Shown: one piece after another, positions 34,901 to 44,754 of the stretch
How the letters are laid out: the number at the start of each line of letters is the position of its first letter
Position numbering within the stretch: the first letter of the stretch is position 1
Source: Caenorhabditis remanei
Taxonomy: Eukaryota; Nematoda; Chromadorea; Rhabditida; Rhabditidae
Assembly: GCF_010183535.1 (NCBI RefSeq)
Contig: NC_071328.1
Coordinates: 1,550,001 to 1,614,000 of the forward strand
Length of the DNA: 64,000 nucleotides
Direction: 5' to 3'
Notes under the pieces: model-generated
What the model was told of the DNA's origin: nothing
What the model saw: the letters and a program-made list of their open reading frames with translations, nothing else
Databases searched by the model: none
Translations under genes and position numbers: made by a program

Positions 34901-35494
34901 AAACCTCGTCTCGTAAATCGACACGAAAAAATCTCTTTTGCCTCTTTTTGACAATATTTGAAAAATGTGATTTGAATTGCTCGGCTCAATTCTTACAACT
35001 GCGCTCCACCGAAATTTCCTTGAAAAATGTCTCTTTTTCTCTCTGCGTCTCGCAATTTCGCATACAATTATCTTTGGTTTCGGTAGAGCGCTGTTGTAAG
35101 AAGCGCGCCGTGCTAGTAAATTTCCAAAAAAAAATTTAATTCATTTTTTCAGGAATCCGAGCCACCAGTGACGGAGCCTCTACCAGAATACATGATGGAT
35201 ATCAATCATATGAATGTTCAACAACAACTCGATCACATTGGTCAAGAGATCAAAGATCTCGCCCATCTCCAACAGGATCGTCTCTGCCAACCGCCACCTC
35301 AAATGTTGCTTACAGTACCCGAACCGTCGCCCATTGAACAGAAATTGGCGGAGAACGTGCAGCAACACTTGGCTCATCAAATGGCGACGCACACGATTCC
35401 GGAGGCGTTCGTCACCGATGCGGCACTTCACGACGCCATCGGAGTGGATATGGATGACGGAGATTTGTTCAGCGAGTTCTTTGTGACGCAGTGA
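28979..35494 (+). CDS. swsn-9: SWSN-9, bromodomain subunit of SWI/SNF (BRD7/BRD9 orthologue)
   Basis: Exons: 28979..29039, 30138..30666, 32271..33057, 33740..33856, 33932..34039 and 35153..35494. This gives 1944 nt (647 aa) with all phases matching. The protein starts [21 protein letters not shown] Ser/Glu- and Lys-rich charged region follows (EEEYKTSDQEKSEEEVESED; GKGKKKRVPLTDYHLKKKK). A bromodomain begins about residue 147 (LMQDHIIRKLVEKDPDQYFS; ITKPMDMQTIREKIEDGLYP; ANALQYN). Then comes a BRD7/9-type DUF3512 region (KMAKLGFLSEKNGTVVLNVV). Bromodomains bind acetyl-lysine; BRD7/BRD9 are subunits of PBAF/ncBAF remodellers. Order, domains and length match the C. elegans SWSN-9 I remember, including its position next to nhr-23. 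Exon 1 exists in an exact second copy inside nhr-23 on the other strand. Introns 2, 3 and 5 are packed with palindromes and GGCCCGG arrays. Confidence 0.93.
29690..29960. repeat. Tandem and duplicated sequence in swsn-9 intron 1
   Basis: A unit of about 40 bp (TTTTCCAGCCACAAACTTGG, then TTTTCCACCCGAAAACTCCA) is repeated about three times at 29840-29945. The segment 29690-29775 is directly duplicated at about 30880-30980 in intron 2 (CACATTTTGATCTCAAAAA, then CACTATAATTAGGA). Confidence 0.75.
30690..31290. repeat. Tandem GGGATTTTTCGAAGCGTTTT repeat in swsn-9 intron 2
   Basis: Three direct copies start near 30698, 31031 and 31162. Each contains a short hairpin (GAAGCGTTTTACCCGTGAAA, then AACGCTTC) and an inner inverted pair around TACCGTAATTTGCAG / CTGCAAAATACGG. 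Inverted copies lie at about 31840-31950 and 32090-32160, beyond the palindrome at 31300-31810. Confidence 0.75.
31300..31810. repeat. Palindromic repeat, family R (diverged copy)
   Basis: The inverted arms read ATACCAAAATGTAGATCACA, then ACCGGATAACGAATCGTTAA on the left (31305-31390), with the complement at 31725-31805. It is related to 33150-33514 and 58915-59200. Confidence 0.75.
31979..32086. repeat. Palindromic repeat, family Q
   Basis: A copy in swsn-9 intron 2 (ACTTACAACCGGTCTCTACC at the left; GGTGGAGTGCAGTTGTCACG at the right), more diverged than those in nhr-23. Confidence 0.8.
33086..33592. repeat. Palindrome family R flanked by ~60-bp direct repeats (swsn-9 intron 3)
   Basis: The palindrome at 33150-33514 has arms with GTAACTCGCGTCAAAATGAA, ATGTAGATCTCGACGAGTTC and GGGCCGGATG / CATCCGGCCC. 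It is flanked by direct repeats 33086-33149 and 33528-33592 (GACGGATGGAAGAACTTTCC, then GTGGCCTAGAAACAC, then AAAAGTTCAGCCAGCAGTTT). The first direct repeat starts 29 bp after swsn-9 exon 3. Confidence 0.85.
34155..34525. repeat. Palindromic CGTAAATCGACA repeat (swsn-9 intron 5)
   Basis: Short GTAAATCGACA units point one way on the left half (34165-34290) and as TGTCGATTTACG on the right half (34350-34515), giving a hairpin of about 370 bp that starts AGCTCCCCCCGTAAATCG and ends GATTTACGGGGGGCTAA. Fragments of the same unit recur at 16285, 24010 and 34905. This unit is a familiar repeat in Caenorhabditis genomes. Confidence 0.8.
34560..34880. repeat. GGGCCGGGCC arrays
   Basis: Two GC-rich arrays (34565-34665 and 34815-34880) of CGGGCCGGGCCGGGCC type are inverted about an AT-rich middle. 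They are related to the repeats at 26920-27150 and 57700-57900. Confidence 0.8.
34991..35102. repeat. Palindromic repeat, family Q (reverse orientation)
   Basis: It starts TTACAACTGCGCTCCACCGA and ends CGGTAGAGCGCTGTTGTAAG. It lies 50 bp before swsn-9 exon 6. Confidence 0.85.
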
Positions 35495-36988
35495 ATAATT
35501 TATTTGATTTTATTTATTTACACTTTTTCATTTTTTTCATTTACACTTTTTAAGCGGGAATTTTTGCTAATTTTGGATCTGAAAATTGCGAATTTCAGCG
35601 ATTTTTTTTAGTAGGAATGGTCTAAAATGCTGAAAATGACTCTAAATGATAATCAGCCAACATTTTGTCTCAAAACGCCAAAAAAAACTCAAAATCGGTC
35701 TTTTTTTATGAAAATCGGCTGGAAATGTCATTTTCGTACCGAAAACATTTCAAAAATGGAAATTTTCTGATTTTGGGACAGAAAATTGATAATTTCAGCG
35801 CTTTTCTAGTCTAAAAATGGCATTTTCAGCCTATTTTTACCCGAGAGCCGATTTTGAGCCAAAAACTCACAAATTTTAGAATTTTCAATATTCGAGACCG
35901 TTTTCAGACAAATTCGCTGAAAATGCTGAGATTTTCGAAGAAAAACGACTCAAGATCGAGTTTTTGAGAATTTGACGCTGAAACCCATAATTTTTGACAT
36001 TTATTCCGGAAATAATCAAAATTTTGACTGAAAACGGTCTCGATTATTGAAAATTCTTAAAAATACGCTCAAAATCGGTCATTTTTCGTATTTTTGGTAG
36101 AAATAAGCTGAAAATGCCATTTTCAGACCGAAAAAGGTTTCAATAATAGTTTTTTTTTTGCCTCTTTTCATTGATGGTCACTTATTAGCTGAAAATAGTC
36201 AAATTTTGGCTGAAAACGCATGTTTTTGGGTGAAAATTGTCTTTTTTTTCGGAAAATGAGCTATCTTCGGCTGAAAATGGTCGATTGTTGGCTGAAAATT
36301 ATCAATTTTGTAGTGAAAAAAACGACCGCATTTTTATATCCCAAAACTCGTGTTTTCCGCCCCAAAAAACTCTCAAAAATAGCCAAAAATCATACTTGTC
36401 AATGCCTGGATAATTGGCGCCAAAATTCTAAATTTTTTTTTGAATTTTTGAAATTCTGAAATAATCATCAAAAAATGTACGCAATTTCGATAGAAAATTG
36501 GAAATTACAAAAAAAAATCTCTTAAATATTATCTCACCCCTCATAATTTGTTCCTTTTTTTTTAATTGTAACATTTTTACTCTCATCATTATTCTCGTGT
36601 CTTCCCCACCAGAGTTGCATGGAAGTGAAAATTTCTTATCCGGAAGTCGGAAGTCGGAAGTAAAATTTCTTATCCGGAAGTCGGACGTCGGAATTCCATG
36701 CAACTCTGTTCCCCACCTCCCTTTTGAAATGGTCTCTATCCTCTCTTAATACTTTTTTTTTGCAAAACTAAATTTCCCTCATCATTTTCAGCCTTACAAT
36801 TACAATTTTTGTATATTCTTATATTATTGTATCATATAATAAACTAAACCATCCCGCCCATTCCCCTCGAGATTACATCAAAACAGGATTCCTTTTCTTT
36901 CTCTTTTTCTCTCCACCCTCTTCTCTCTCTCGACGTCTTCTTTCTCCTCCCGATGAAGATCGACAGATAGGAGACGTTGCATAGAAGA
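35495..36988. other. Intergenic DNA after swsn-9
   Basis: No gene seen. Repeating AT-rich units (CTGAAAATGCCATTTTCAG and similar, 35580-36330) are followed by a short CGGAAGTCGGAAGT repeat at 36638-36696 bracketed by GAGTTGCATGGAA / TTCCATGCAACTC inverted ends. The last 150 bp are CT-rich, probably the promoter of the next gene. Confidence 0.5.
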
Positions 36989-38866
36989 ATGAAAACGACG
37001 AATTTATTGATTTTTTTGAGGTAAGAAATTTGAATTTTGACGTTTTCTGAATCGAAAATCAATTTTTTTTTTCAAAAATTCAGTTTTTTGGCTACAAATG
37101 TCTCCGGGTGCTCTCCAGATGTCAAGTTCGAGAAGGATCATCACAGAAGGTAAGTGTCTGTCTGTGTGTCCGGTGAAGTGTCCGGATGTCCGCAGCTACA
37201 AAAAAATCGAATCTTAAGTTTTAAGATTCGAATTGACACTGTTAGAGTGGCCTAAAATCAACAATATTTATACCATTGTGATCGTTACAAAAAGCAAAAA
37301 AGAATAGCAAAAAGAAAAAATCGAACCCGTGGTCGTATTTTTACTGGCCAGACTTCTTACCAGGTACACCACGAGGGTTGGCCGCCGGCGCGATACTCAA
37401 GGTGGTGATAAAGGTGGCGGCGGCCGGCTTTATCACCATCCTCTGTTTCGCGCCGCCCGTCCGCCCTCGTGGTGTATCTGGTAAGAAGACTGGCCAGTAA
37501 AAATACGACCGGGGTTCGATTTTTTCTCGTTGCTATAATTTTTTGCATTTTGTAACGATCACAATGGTATAAATTTTTTTGAATTTAGACGCTCCTAACC
37601 CAGTTTTCGTTTTCAAAAAGTGCTTTTCAAAGGAATCCCTCATCCTAAAAGAAGATTACAAGTATTCAGTTTTTTTAGAAAAGAACTCGAAGACAAGTTT
37701 ATCCACAACCTGGCCGACCTGAAAAATCACGAGGAAGTCCTTCTGAAAGCGGTGGAAATGATGAAGCTAGCGAATGAAAAGAAAGAGAATGGAGAGGACG
37801 AAATCGATTATAAAAAGAGAATCGCAGAGATTGAAAAGGAGTTGAAAGCAACAAAAGACGATCACACGAGATTGTTGTGAGTCTGAATTTTTTTTTTGGA
37901 GTAAAAAAGTTTTTCCCAAAAGTTTTTTTCAAAAATTTCCAGAGAAAAACACGAGGACTACCTCCGCAAATTCGATGGTCCCCGTACTTGGTCGGAAACT
38001 ATCAGCAAGTACACCGGCGACGCTTTCGGACGTCTTCTATTCAACGGCCTTTGGGGAGCCATCGTCCTTCTACTCCCTCTTCTGATCCGCCCATTCCAAC
38101 GGAGATGGTTGGCGGCGTTACGCGGTGGAGATGGTCCGACCATTGAAGAGGTCACTGGTATGTGCATGGCTTTGGCTTTTATGATTGAAATCAAAAAATA
38201 TCTAATTTGACCGGAGAAATAATAATAATAACGCTTTGACACTGTTAGAGTGGCTTAAAATCAACAATATTGGTACCATTGTGATCGTTACAAAAAGCAA
38301 AAAAGAATAGCAAGAAGAAAAAATCGAACCCGGGATGCAAGATTGGCGGCCAGACACCTTACCAGGTACACCACAAGGGCGTGCCGGAGGCGCCGACTTC
38401 AAGGTGGTGATAAAGCCACCCGCCGCCACCTTTATCACCACCCTCTCTTCCGCGCCGCCGGCCCACCCTCGTGGTGTACCCGGTAACCAGTCTGACCAGT
38501 AAAAATACGACCCGGGTTCGATTTTTTCTGCCTTCTATTATTTTTTGCATTTTGTAACGATCATAATGGTATAAATTGTTTTGAATTTAGACGCTCCTAA
38601 CCCAGTTTTTCATCTCCAAAACTTTCGAAAACCGTTCTTTTTCAAACTGTTTTTGTTTATACCCGAAGAGATCGATCATCTAGATTTGGTCAAGACAAAA
38701 ATAACGTCACTCTTTCCTACTGTCGCGTGATTCGTGAAATAATTTAATTTTTTTTCAAATTTCAGAAGATCATATTGATGGCATGAGGATATCCAATGAA
38801 GAAGTCCGACAAATTCTGGATTCTGATGATAAGCCAAAGAAGCGGAGAGTAGTGAAGGCCGAGTAG
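36989..38866 (+). CDS. Predicted single-pass membrane protein with signal peptide and coiled coil, 203 aa
   Basis: Exons: 36989..37020, 37084..37149, 37679..37876, 37943..38157 and 38766..38866. This is 612 nt with phases matching. The N terminus is a signal peptide (MKTTNLLIFLSFLATNVSGC). A charged helical region follows with heptad-like spacing (ELEDKFIHNLADLKNHEEVL; YKKRIAEIEKELKATKDDHT). One hydrophobic segment near residue 140-160 (LLFNGLWGAIVLLLPLLI) precedes a basic tail ending KPKKRRVVKAE. Predicted topology: lumenal or extracellular coiled coil with a cytosolic C terminus. I do not recognise the family. Exon 3 uses a TTTTTTAG acceptor that directly follows a degenerate copy of CNNM exon 2 sequence brought by the element at 37236-37605. 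The next gene begins 212 bp downstream on the same strand, so the two may be co-transcribed. Confidence 0.75.
37236..37605. mobile_element. tRNA-like inverted-dimer element (E2)
   Basis: The termini are inverted (CACTGTTAGAGTGGCCTAAA at left; GAATTTAGACGCTCCTAACC at right), then ATACCATTGTGATCGTTACA / TGTAACGATCACAATGGTAT. The tRNA-like arms CTGGCCAGTAAAAATACGAC and GGGGTTCGATTTTTTC lie inside, head to head. It is in an intron of the membrane-protein gene. About 70 bp to its right (37625-37668) is a mutated copy of the start of CNNM exon 2. Confidence 0.8.
38238..38608. mobile_element. tRNA-like inverted-dimer element (E3)
   Basis: A second copy in the next intron of the same gene, with the same ends and the same order of tRNA-like arms. 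Its left arm carries ATGCAAGATTGGCGGCCAGA, as in E4, whereas the right arm carries CAGTAAAAATACGACCCGGG. The two halves therefore differ in their anticodon-like part. Confidence 0.8.
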
Positions 38867-38970
38867 GAGCACCACAGAAGAAACGAATTATCACGTTTTA
38901 TTTATTTTTGAATTTTTGAATTTTGAATTTTTTTGTAAAATTTTTAAATTTTTAAATAAAATTAATTCTT

Positions 38971-38974
38971 TCAG
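38971..38974 (+). promoter_or_regulatory. Probable trans-splice acceptor (SL addition) of the CNNM gene
   Basis: TTCTTTCAG ends at 38974 after about 70 bp of T-rich DNA, and AATAAA at 38955-38960 lies only 14 bp before it. The upstream stop is 108 bp away. The close poly(A) signal and acceptor look like a tightly spaced operon junction. This is inference; no transcript data are available. Confidence 0.45.
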
Positions 38975-39077
38975 CGTGAACTCTTTTGAAATTCCTTTTG
39001 AAATTCACAACTACGTGGCGCACTTGGAAAACAAAGAAAAAAACAAAAATAACAATTCAGTTCTCAAAGATAACAAA

Positions 39078-42000
39078 ATGATCTCCCAGCTCAAAATATT
39101 TAAGATATTTATAATCATTACACTATCACAATCTTTATCATCAAAGGCTCCACCCCTACCACAACCGTGTGAAGATAATGGGACAACTGAACTGTACGCG
39201 TTGGATGGGTTTACCAAGTAAGTAAATTTGAAAATTTAGGTACCAGAAATTTGGAAAAGTGGGTTAGGACCGTCTAAATTCAAAAAAATTTATACCATTG
39301 TGATCGTTACAAAAAACAAAAAATAATAGTATAGAGAAAAAATCGAACCCCGGATGCAAGATTGGCGGTCCGCGTTGTTACCGGGTAGGCTATGGGAGCA
39401 GGGCGGCGGCGCAGAACAGAGAGTGGTGATAAAGGCGGTCGCCACCATCTTTATCACCGCCCTCTGTTCCGCGCCGCCGGCGCGCCCTCGTGGTGTCCCT
39501 GGTAACAAGTCTGACCAGTAAAAATACGACCACGGGTTCGATTTTTTCTCCTTGTTATTATTTTTTGCTTTTTGTAAGGATCACAATGGTATAAGTTTCA
39601 TTGAATTTAGACGCTTCTAACCCAGTTTTTCATTTCCAAAAATATGAAAAAGTGATTTTTTTAATAGATAGAAAAAATTTCCAGAGACGCCCTCATCCTA
39701 AAAGAAGACACCTCGTTCCAAGTATTCGGTGCAGACGCCAATCTTATCAGATACGCGTGGTTGGCTGATGACGCCGCCTGTCAGATTCTAGCGTACAAGT
39801 TGAAGCGCCGGAAATCGGATAGCAAAAGAATACGAGGATGGAAAAAAGTGGTGACTTACGTGATGGATAATAAGGATGGAAAAATGCAATCGGCTGATAA
39901 GAGAACCGACTTTTTCTTCTGCACTCAACCACGTGGTGTCGTTTTCGGGCAAATGGTCACGATTCCGGAGGGAAAAGGTTGGTTCGATGAAAAGCTAGAA
40001 AAAAGTTGTCAACTACAAAAATGTAGATCATAAAATTCTGAACATTTTTGTAGTTGACAATTTTTTGATAGCTCTTCACCCCGCCGAGATATGCGCCTTT
40101 AAAGATGGAGAGTGTGCGAAAAGAGGAGGGCGTCTCGCTTCTCTGCGTCTCCTCCTCTCTCCCCGCGCGCGCCTTTAAAATAGGCTATCTTTAAAGGCGC
40201 ATAACTCAGTTGGGTGAAAAGATAGAAAAAAGTTGTCAACTACAAAAATGTAAATCATAAAATTCTACACATTTTTGTAGCTGACAACTTTTTGATAGCT
40301 CTTCACCCCGCCAAGTTACGAGCGTTCAAAAAATCAGTACCACTAAAGAGAGAGAGAGACGCAGACAGGCGAGAGTGTCTGCTTCTCTGCGTCTCTCTCA
40401 CTTCCTTTGTATTTCAGACTACCAAATGGTGTACTTCATGATACCACTCCTTGCACTTTGTCTTATCCTGTCCGCAACGTTTTCCGGGTTGAATCTCGCG
40501 ATTATGTCGTTTAGTATCAATGACTTGAAGGTAGGTCAAGTTTGAAAGTGTCTAGCGTAAGTTGAATATAGTATTAAATTGAAAATTTTAAGTTTATTTT
40601 GTAGAACATCTCAAGGACTACATTTTTGTAGTTGACCACTTTTTGATAGCACAAAACTCTGAGAAGATACGTGCGGTCTACGCTCAAAGCTCACTAGAGC
40701 GTCAAAGCGTCATAACTCGCTAGGGTGAGATCCCACAAAAAAGTGTCAACTACAAAAATGTAGATCAAGACTTTTTCTATAATATTACATAAAATTCTAG
40801 CTAATCCAAGGCAGCGATAGCAACCTTCACAACCAAAAACGCGCCGGTGACGTGCTTCGACTCCGGCGTCAGAGTAACCTTGTCCTGGTGACTATCATTT
40901 TTGGAAATTGCTTTTGCAACGTGTCAATCACTCTTCTAACCAATTATTTTGGTGAGTTCTATGGATTTTCTGGATTCGGTTATGTGGAACTCACTGCGAC
41001 GTGTCTCCTCCTGATTTTCACCGAAATTCTGCCATCGCTGATTTGTACAAAGTGAGTTTGACTCGCTGCGAGCTCACCGCGGCGTAAAAATTTGACATTT
41101 TCCAGAAACGCGCTGACAATCGCCTCCGGCATGCAATATTTTGTGATTTTTGCGATGGTCGTCACGTTGCCGGTTTCTTATCCACTTTCCAAATTGTTGG
41201 ACCATATTTTGGGCAAGGAGAATGGTTAGATCAAAAAAAAATTGTTGAAAAATTAATCGATATTTTCTAGCCGATCTCACTTCTCCAATCCAGATCGATT
41301 CGGTTCATTTGGACGCGTTGCTCGATGATAAATTCACTGATGATCGTGGGGTGAGTGTGCTCGCGGCGAGCTCAATGAAGTTTTCAAATTTTGAAAATTT
41401 CGCTGCGAGTTTTGTGCTTTCTCACTGCGAACTCATAGCGCCATCGCGTTGCGAGATGTTTGCAAGCTCACCGCGAGTTTCTTGCAAAAACGCTGCGCCA
41501 TCTCACTGCGAGCTCACTGCGAGCTCACTGCGCTTTCACTACGAGCTTGATTTTGAAATGTTGAAAAATTCGCTGCGAGTTGGTTGCGAGCTCACTGCGA
41601 GTAAATTGGGTGCTCACTGCGAGTTACTTGCGCGTTAATAGTGAGCTCACGGCACTTCTCATTGCGAGATCGCTTGCGAGCTCACAGCAACTTTTTTCAA
41701 TCTCATAACGACTTACTAGGGAATGACTTACACATAGGTTGGAGACACACAACATGACCTATATCGCTGGAAAGCTGACGTTTTACTGATTCCGAATCTG
41801 TATTCAGTTTTTGCAGTGGCCCTCCCAGTTTTGAGAAATTCGGCTCCAAAGTTAGGGTAAATTTTAGTGCTCAAACTCAAGTTGTCAACCCGCGTGTTGC
41901 CCTAACGCGTAAATTCATTCGGAGGATATTAAAATCAGCGGTTGAATGGTCGAAGGGGTTAGAGATGTGGTAGTAGGTGGACACTCTGTGGTTCGACTCC

Positions 42001-44734
42001 TTGCCTTTTTTCCTTCCTTTTTTCTTTTTTGTAATCCTCGTTTTTGGGTCCCATGGTCATTGCAATGTGTCAGAGTTCGGTTTTTGAAGCTTTTCGAGTC
42101 TATATTGACTTCCTGCGACGTTTTAAGAAGAAAAAAATTTTTCAAAAAATTCAACTTTTCTGTGACCAAGTCCATAGTGGGCAAATTTTTTTTTGAAAAA
42201 TGTTTGTTAAAAGTTAGAAAAACAATAGAAAATGTTATAGCAAGGTATAAAAATTATTTTTTCCAAAGTTTACTTGTTACTCTGGTATATACCTTTTTGA
42301 AGCAATTACTCTGCTTCTTATGCGGTGATTCGAAGTTAAAGTCGTAGTGAAGATCTCTATCATGTAAACATGTTGGAATCTACTATCAAAACGCATTTTC
42401 TATTGTTTTTCTAACTTTTGACGAAAATTTTTCAAAAAAAATATTCCGACTGCCCACCATGGACTTGGTCACAGAAAAGTTGAATTTTTTGAAAATTGTT
42501 TTTCTTCTTAAAACGTCGCAGGAAGTCAATATAGACTCGAAAAGCTTCAAAAACCGAACTCTGACACATTGCAATGACCATGGGACCCAAAAACGAGGAT
42601 TACAAAAAAGAAAAAAGGAAGGAAAAAAGGCAAGGAGTCGAACCACAGAGTGTCCACCTACTACCACATCTCTAACCCCTTCGACCATTCAACCGCTGAT
42701 TTTAATATCCTCCGAATGAATTTACGCGTTAGGGCAACACGCGGGTTGACAACTTGAGTTTGAGCACTAAAATTTACCCTAACTTTGGAGCCGAATTTCT
42801 CAAAACTGGGAGGGCCACTGCAAAAACTGAATACAGATTCGGAATCAGGAAAACGTCAGCTTTCCAGCGATATAGGTCATGTTGTGTATCTCCAACCTAT
42901 GTGTAAGTCATTCCCTAGTTAGTTAGTTAGACGCAGGCTGCTTGGTAACTCACTGCGAGTTGCTTGCAAAAACGCTGCGTCATGACACTGCGAGCTTATT
43001 GAGTGCTCACCGCAAGTTATCCGTCTACTCACTGCAAGTTACTTCCACGTTGATAGTGAGCTCACGGCGTGTTTCCTGTCTACTCACTGCGAGCTCAATT
43101 TTGAAAATGTGAAAATTTCGCTGCGATTCGGTAGCGAGCTCACTGCGAGTTTTATGACTTCTCACGGCGAACTCATGGCGTCATCGCTGCGAGCTCGCTG
43201 CGAGTTGATTGCAAAAAACGCTGCGACATCTCACTGTGAGTTTTCCGTCTACTCACCGCGAGATTACGAAATTCTTCCAGATGATGGAAGTCATCAAAAA
43301 CGCGCTTAATCTACCCAAGAAACGTGCCGACGAAGTGATGACGGCGATCAAAAAGGTGAAAATGATAAGTGAGGATCAGCCGGTGGCAAGCACCTTCCTC
43401 AACCACCAATACGATAAGGGATTCTCCAGATTGCCGGTTCACGCGAAGGATGATTGTAATAGGGTAAGAGAACATTTGAAAAAGTAGGAAGAATTGCAGT
43501 ACCAATTACAAAATATTTATTTGAATTTATATTGACCTTGTAGATCAAAACACGGGCTATATTTTTGTAGTTGACAACTTTTTGATAGCTCCGCCCCCTT
43601 TTTAGATATGCGCCTTTAAAGATTACAACTTACCGGCGCGAGAGAAAGAAGCTCTCTCGCCTTCCAATCCTTAAAGACGCGTATCTCAAACGTGGGCGAA
43701 GCTATCAAAAAGTAGTCAACTACAAAAATTGAAATCTAGATTTGATCTACAGGAAAAATATAAGTTTGTACCATAAAATTCAATATTGGAGACATGGCGC
43801 GCCTTTAAACTTTGTGTATTTTTTGGAAATTGCTGAGTTTCGAAGCAGTATTTTGTTGCTTCAAAATTATATTTGTGTTTCAAATATATATGAATTGTGT
43901 AGATCAATCCTAGAGCTTCATTTTTGTAGTTGACAACGTTTTGATAGCTCCGCCCACTTTTGAGATATGCGCCTTTAAACCTCTGCACGCTCTCTACCCT
44001 TAGGACGCTATCTTCAAAACCGCATATCTCAAAAGTGGGCGGATCTATCCAAAAGTTGTCAACTACAAAAATGAAGCTCTGGGCTTGATCTACAAGGTTC
44101 TTACACATTTTCAGATCCTCGGCGTGCTCCACGTGACCGACGTAATGCTGCTTATGGATGACGGTGCTCGAGGAATCGACACCGATTTGACAGCCGGCAC
44201 CTTACTAGGAGTTTTAGAAAGACGTAAAAAAGTAGGTGGCCTAACTTTTTGCGCATGACCTAATTTTCCCTCTTCCAGCATTGTTACGTGTTGAATAGTA
44301 CGCCAGTGGAGCGATTCATGTCTGAACTTCAACAAGGCTGCCCGATGGCGATAGTCGTTAAATTTTTGGGGGATGAGGTGGAAAAAAAGCAAGAAGCGAA
44401 GGAGGACAGTGTAGATCAAAACCTGAAGACCGCAATCGATGATGGCCTAGAAACTGCCGTGGAGATGGAAGAGGAATCCACCCAGTCCTTGTCCTCTTCC
44501 ACGTCGTCGTCGGAGGAGGAGGCGGAGCTTTGTGACAAGGAATTGAAAAAACCAATAGACGAAATTAAAATGGTCAACGGAGAGCAAATACCCACTGACC
44601 TTAAAGAGAGGCCTGGAGAGAATTATCGTGTGATGGGCATCGTTACGTTAGAGGATTATATGGAGCAGATTATTGGCGATATACTCGATGAGAAGGATAC
44701 GAGGAAGAGGGATCCCAGAAAACTCATGTTGTGA
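39078..44734 (+). CDS. CNNM/ancient conserved domain protein (DUF21 plus CBS pair), 583 aa
   Basis: Exons: 39078..39217, 39685..39977, 40418..40530, 40801..41051, 41106..41224, 41271..41350, 43281..43463, 44115..44231 and 44279..44734. This is 1752 nt with all phases matching. The N-terminal signal or anchor segment (MISQLKIFKIFIIITLSQSL) leads to an extracellular domain with Cys residues. A DUF21 membrane domain follows (MVYFMIPLLALCLILSATFS, then GLNLAIMSFSINDLK; LVTIIFGNCFCNVSITLLTN; LLLIFTEILPSLICTK). A CBS-pair region comes next (FSRLPVHAKDD; ILGVLHVTDVMLLMDD; NYRVMGIVTLEDYMEQIIGD). This order is diagnostic of CNNM proteins, which act in cellular Mg2+ efflux at basolateral membranes. An acidic Ser-rich insertion (STQSLSSSTSSSEEEAEL) interrupts the second CBS region. 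The cyclic-nucleotide-like C-terminal domain of longer CNNMs is absent. Intron 6 is almost 2 kb and holds a minisatellite and a 1.2-kb foldback. Confidence 0.93.
39260..39624. mobile_element. tRNA-like inverted-dimer element (E4) in CNNM intron 1
   Basis: The ends are GTGGGTTAGGACCGTCTAAA and its complement GACGCTTCTAACCCAG. It has the same inner TATACCATTGTGATCGTTAC motif and tRNA-like arms as E2 and E3. Its right flank runs directly into CNNM exon 2 at 39685, so a piece of this flank was copied together with E2. Confidence 0.8.
40005..40300. repeat. Family P palindrome, compound (CNNM intron 2)
   Basis: Two nested inverted pairs (40005-40100/40180-40250 and 40250-40320) have a GAGGAGGGCGTCTCGCTTCT core. 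A run of GAGAGAGAGAGACGCAGA follows, up to the splice acceptor of exon 3. Confidence 0.85.
40600..40790. repeat. Family P-related palindrome (CNNM intron 3)
   Basis: Outer arms CATTTTTGTAGTTGACCACT and GTGTCAACTACAAAAATGTA are inverted, but the inner GGCGGAGC segment is replaced. This is a diverged member. Confidence 0.75.
41351..43270. repeat. GAGCTCACTGCGA minisatellite interrupted by a foldback (CNNM intron 6)
   Basis: Tandem units of CTCACTGCGAGCT type with drifting spacing fill 41351-41700 and 42925-43270. The 1.2-kb foldback 41716-42918 sits between the two halves. Some exon-adjacent sequence (exon 5 to 6 intron, 41055-41095) also carries the unit. Confidence 0.85.
41716..42918. mobile_element. 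1.2-kb foldback (MITE-like) with tRNA-like arms and TTA flanks
   Basis: The element begins CTAGGGAATGACTTACACAT and ends with the inverted complement. The arms are about 520 bp each (to about 42235 and from about 42390) and nearly identical, with a spacer of about 150 bp. The flanks are TTA on both sides, a 3-bp target duplication as in PIF/Harbinger-type elements. Each arm contains a tRNA-like region (GTCGAAGGGGTTAGAGATGT; TGTGGTTCGACTCC). The two longest frames are mirror images of each other and not genes. Confidence 0.85.
43535..43745. repeat. Palindromic repeat, family P (CNNM intron 7)
   Basis: The left arm is 43560-43622 and the right arm 43670-43735, with the core GAGAGAAAGAAGCTCTCTCG. 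Confidence 0.85.
43895..44100. repeat. Palindromic repeat, family P (CNNM intron 7, second copy)
   Basis: The left arm is 43915-43978 and the right arm 44020-44090. It ends 14 bp before exon 8. Confidence 0.85.
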
Positions 44735-44754
44735 CTCTTAATGAAACTTGATTT

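Noticed and set aside
41946..42719. Two long mirror-image frames of 86-133 codons (MVEGVRDVVVGGHS and MDLVTEKLNFLK)
   Set aside because: They are the two strands of the foldback arms at 41716-42918 and include the tRNA-like segment. There is no domain, and the sequence is explained by the element.
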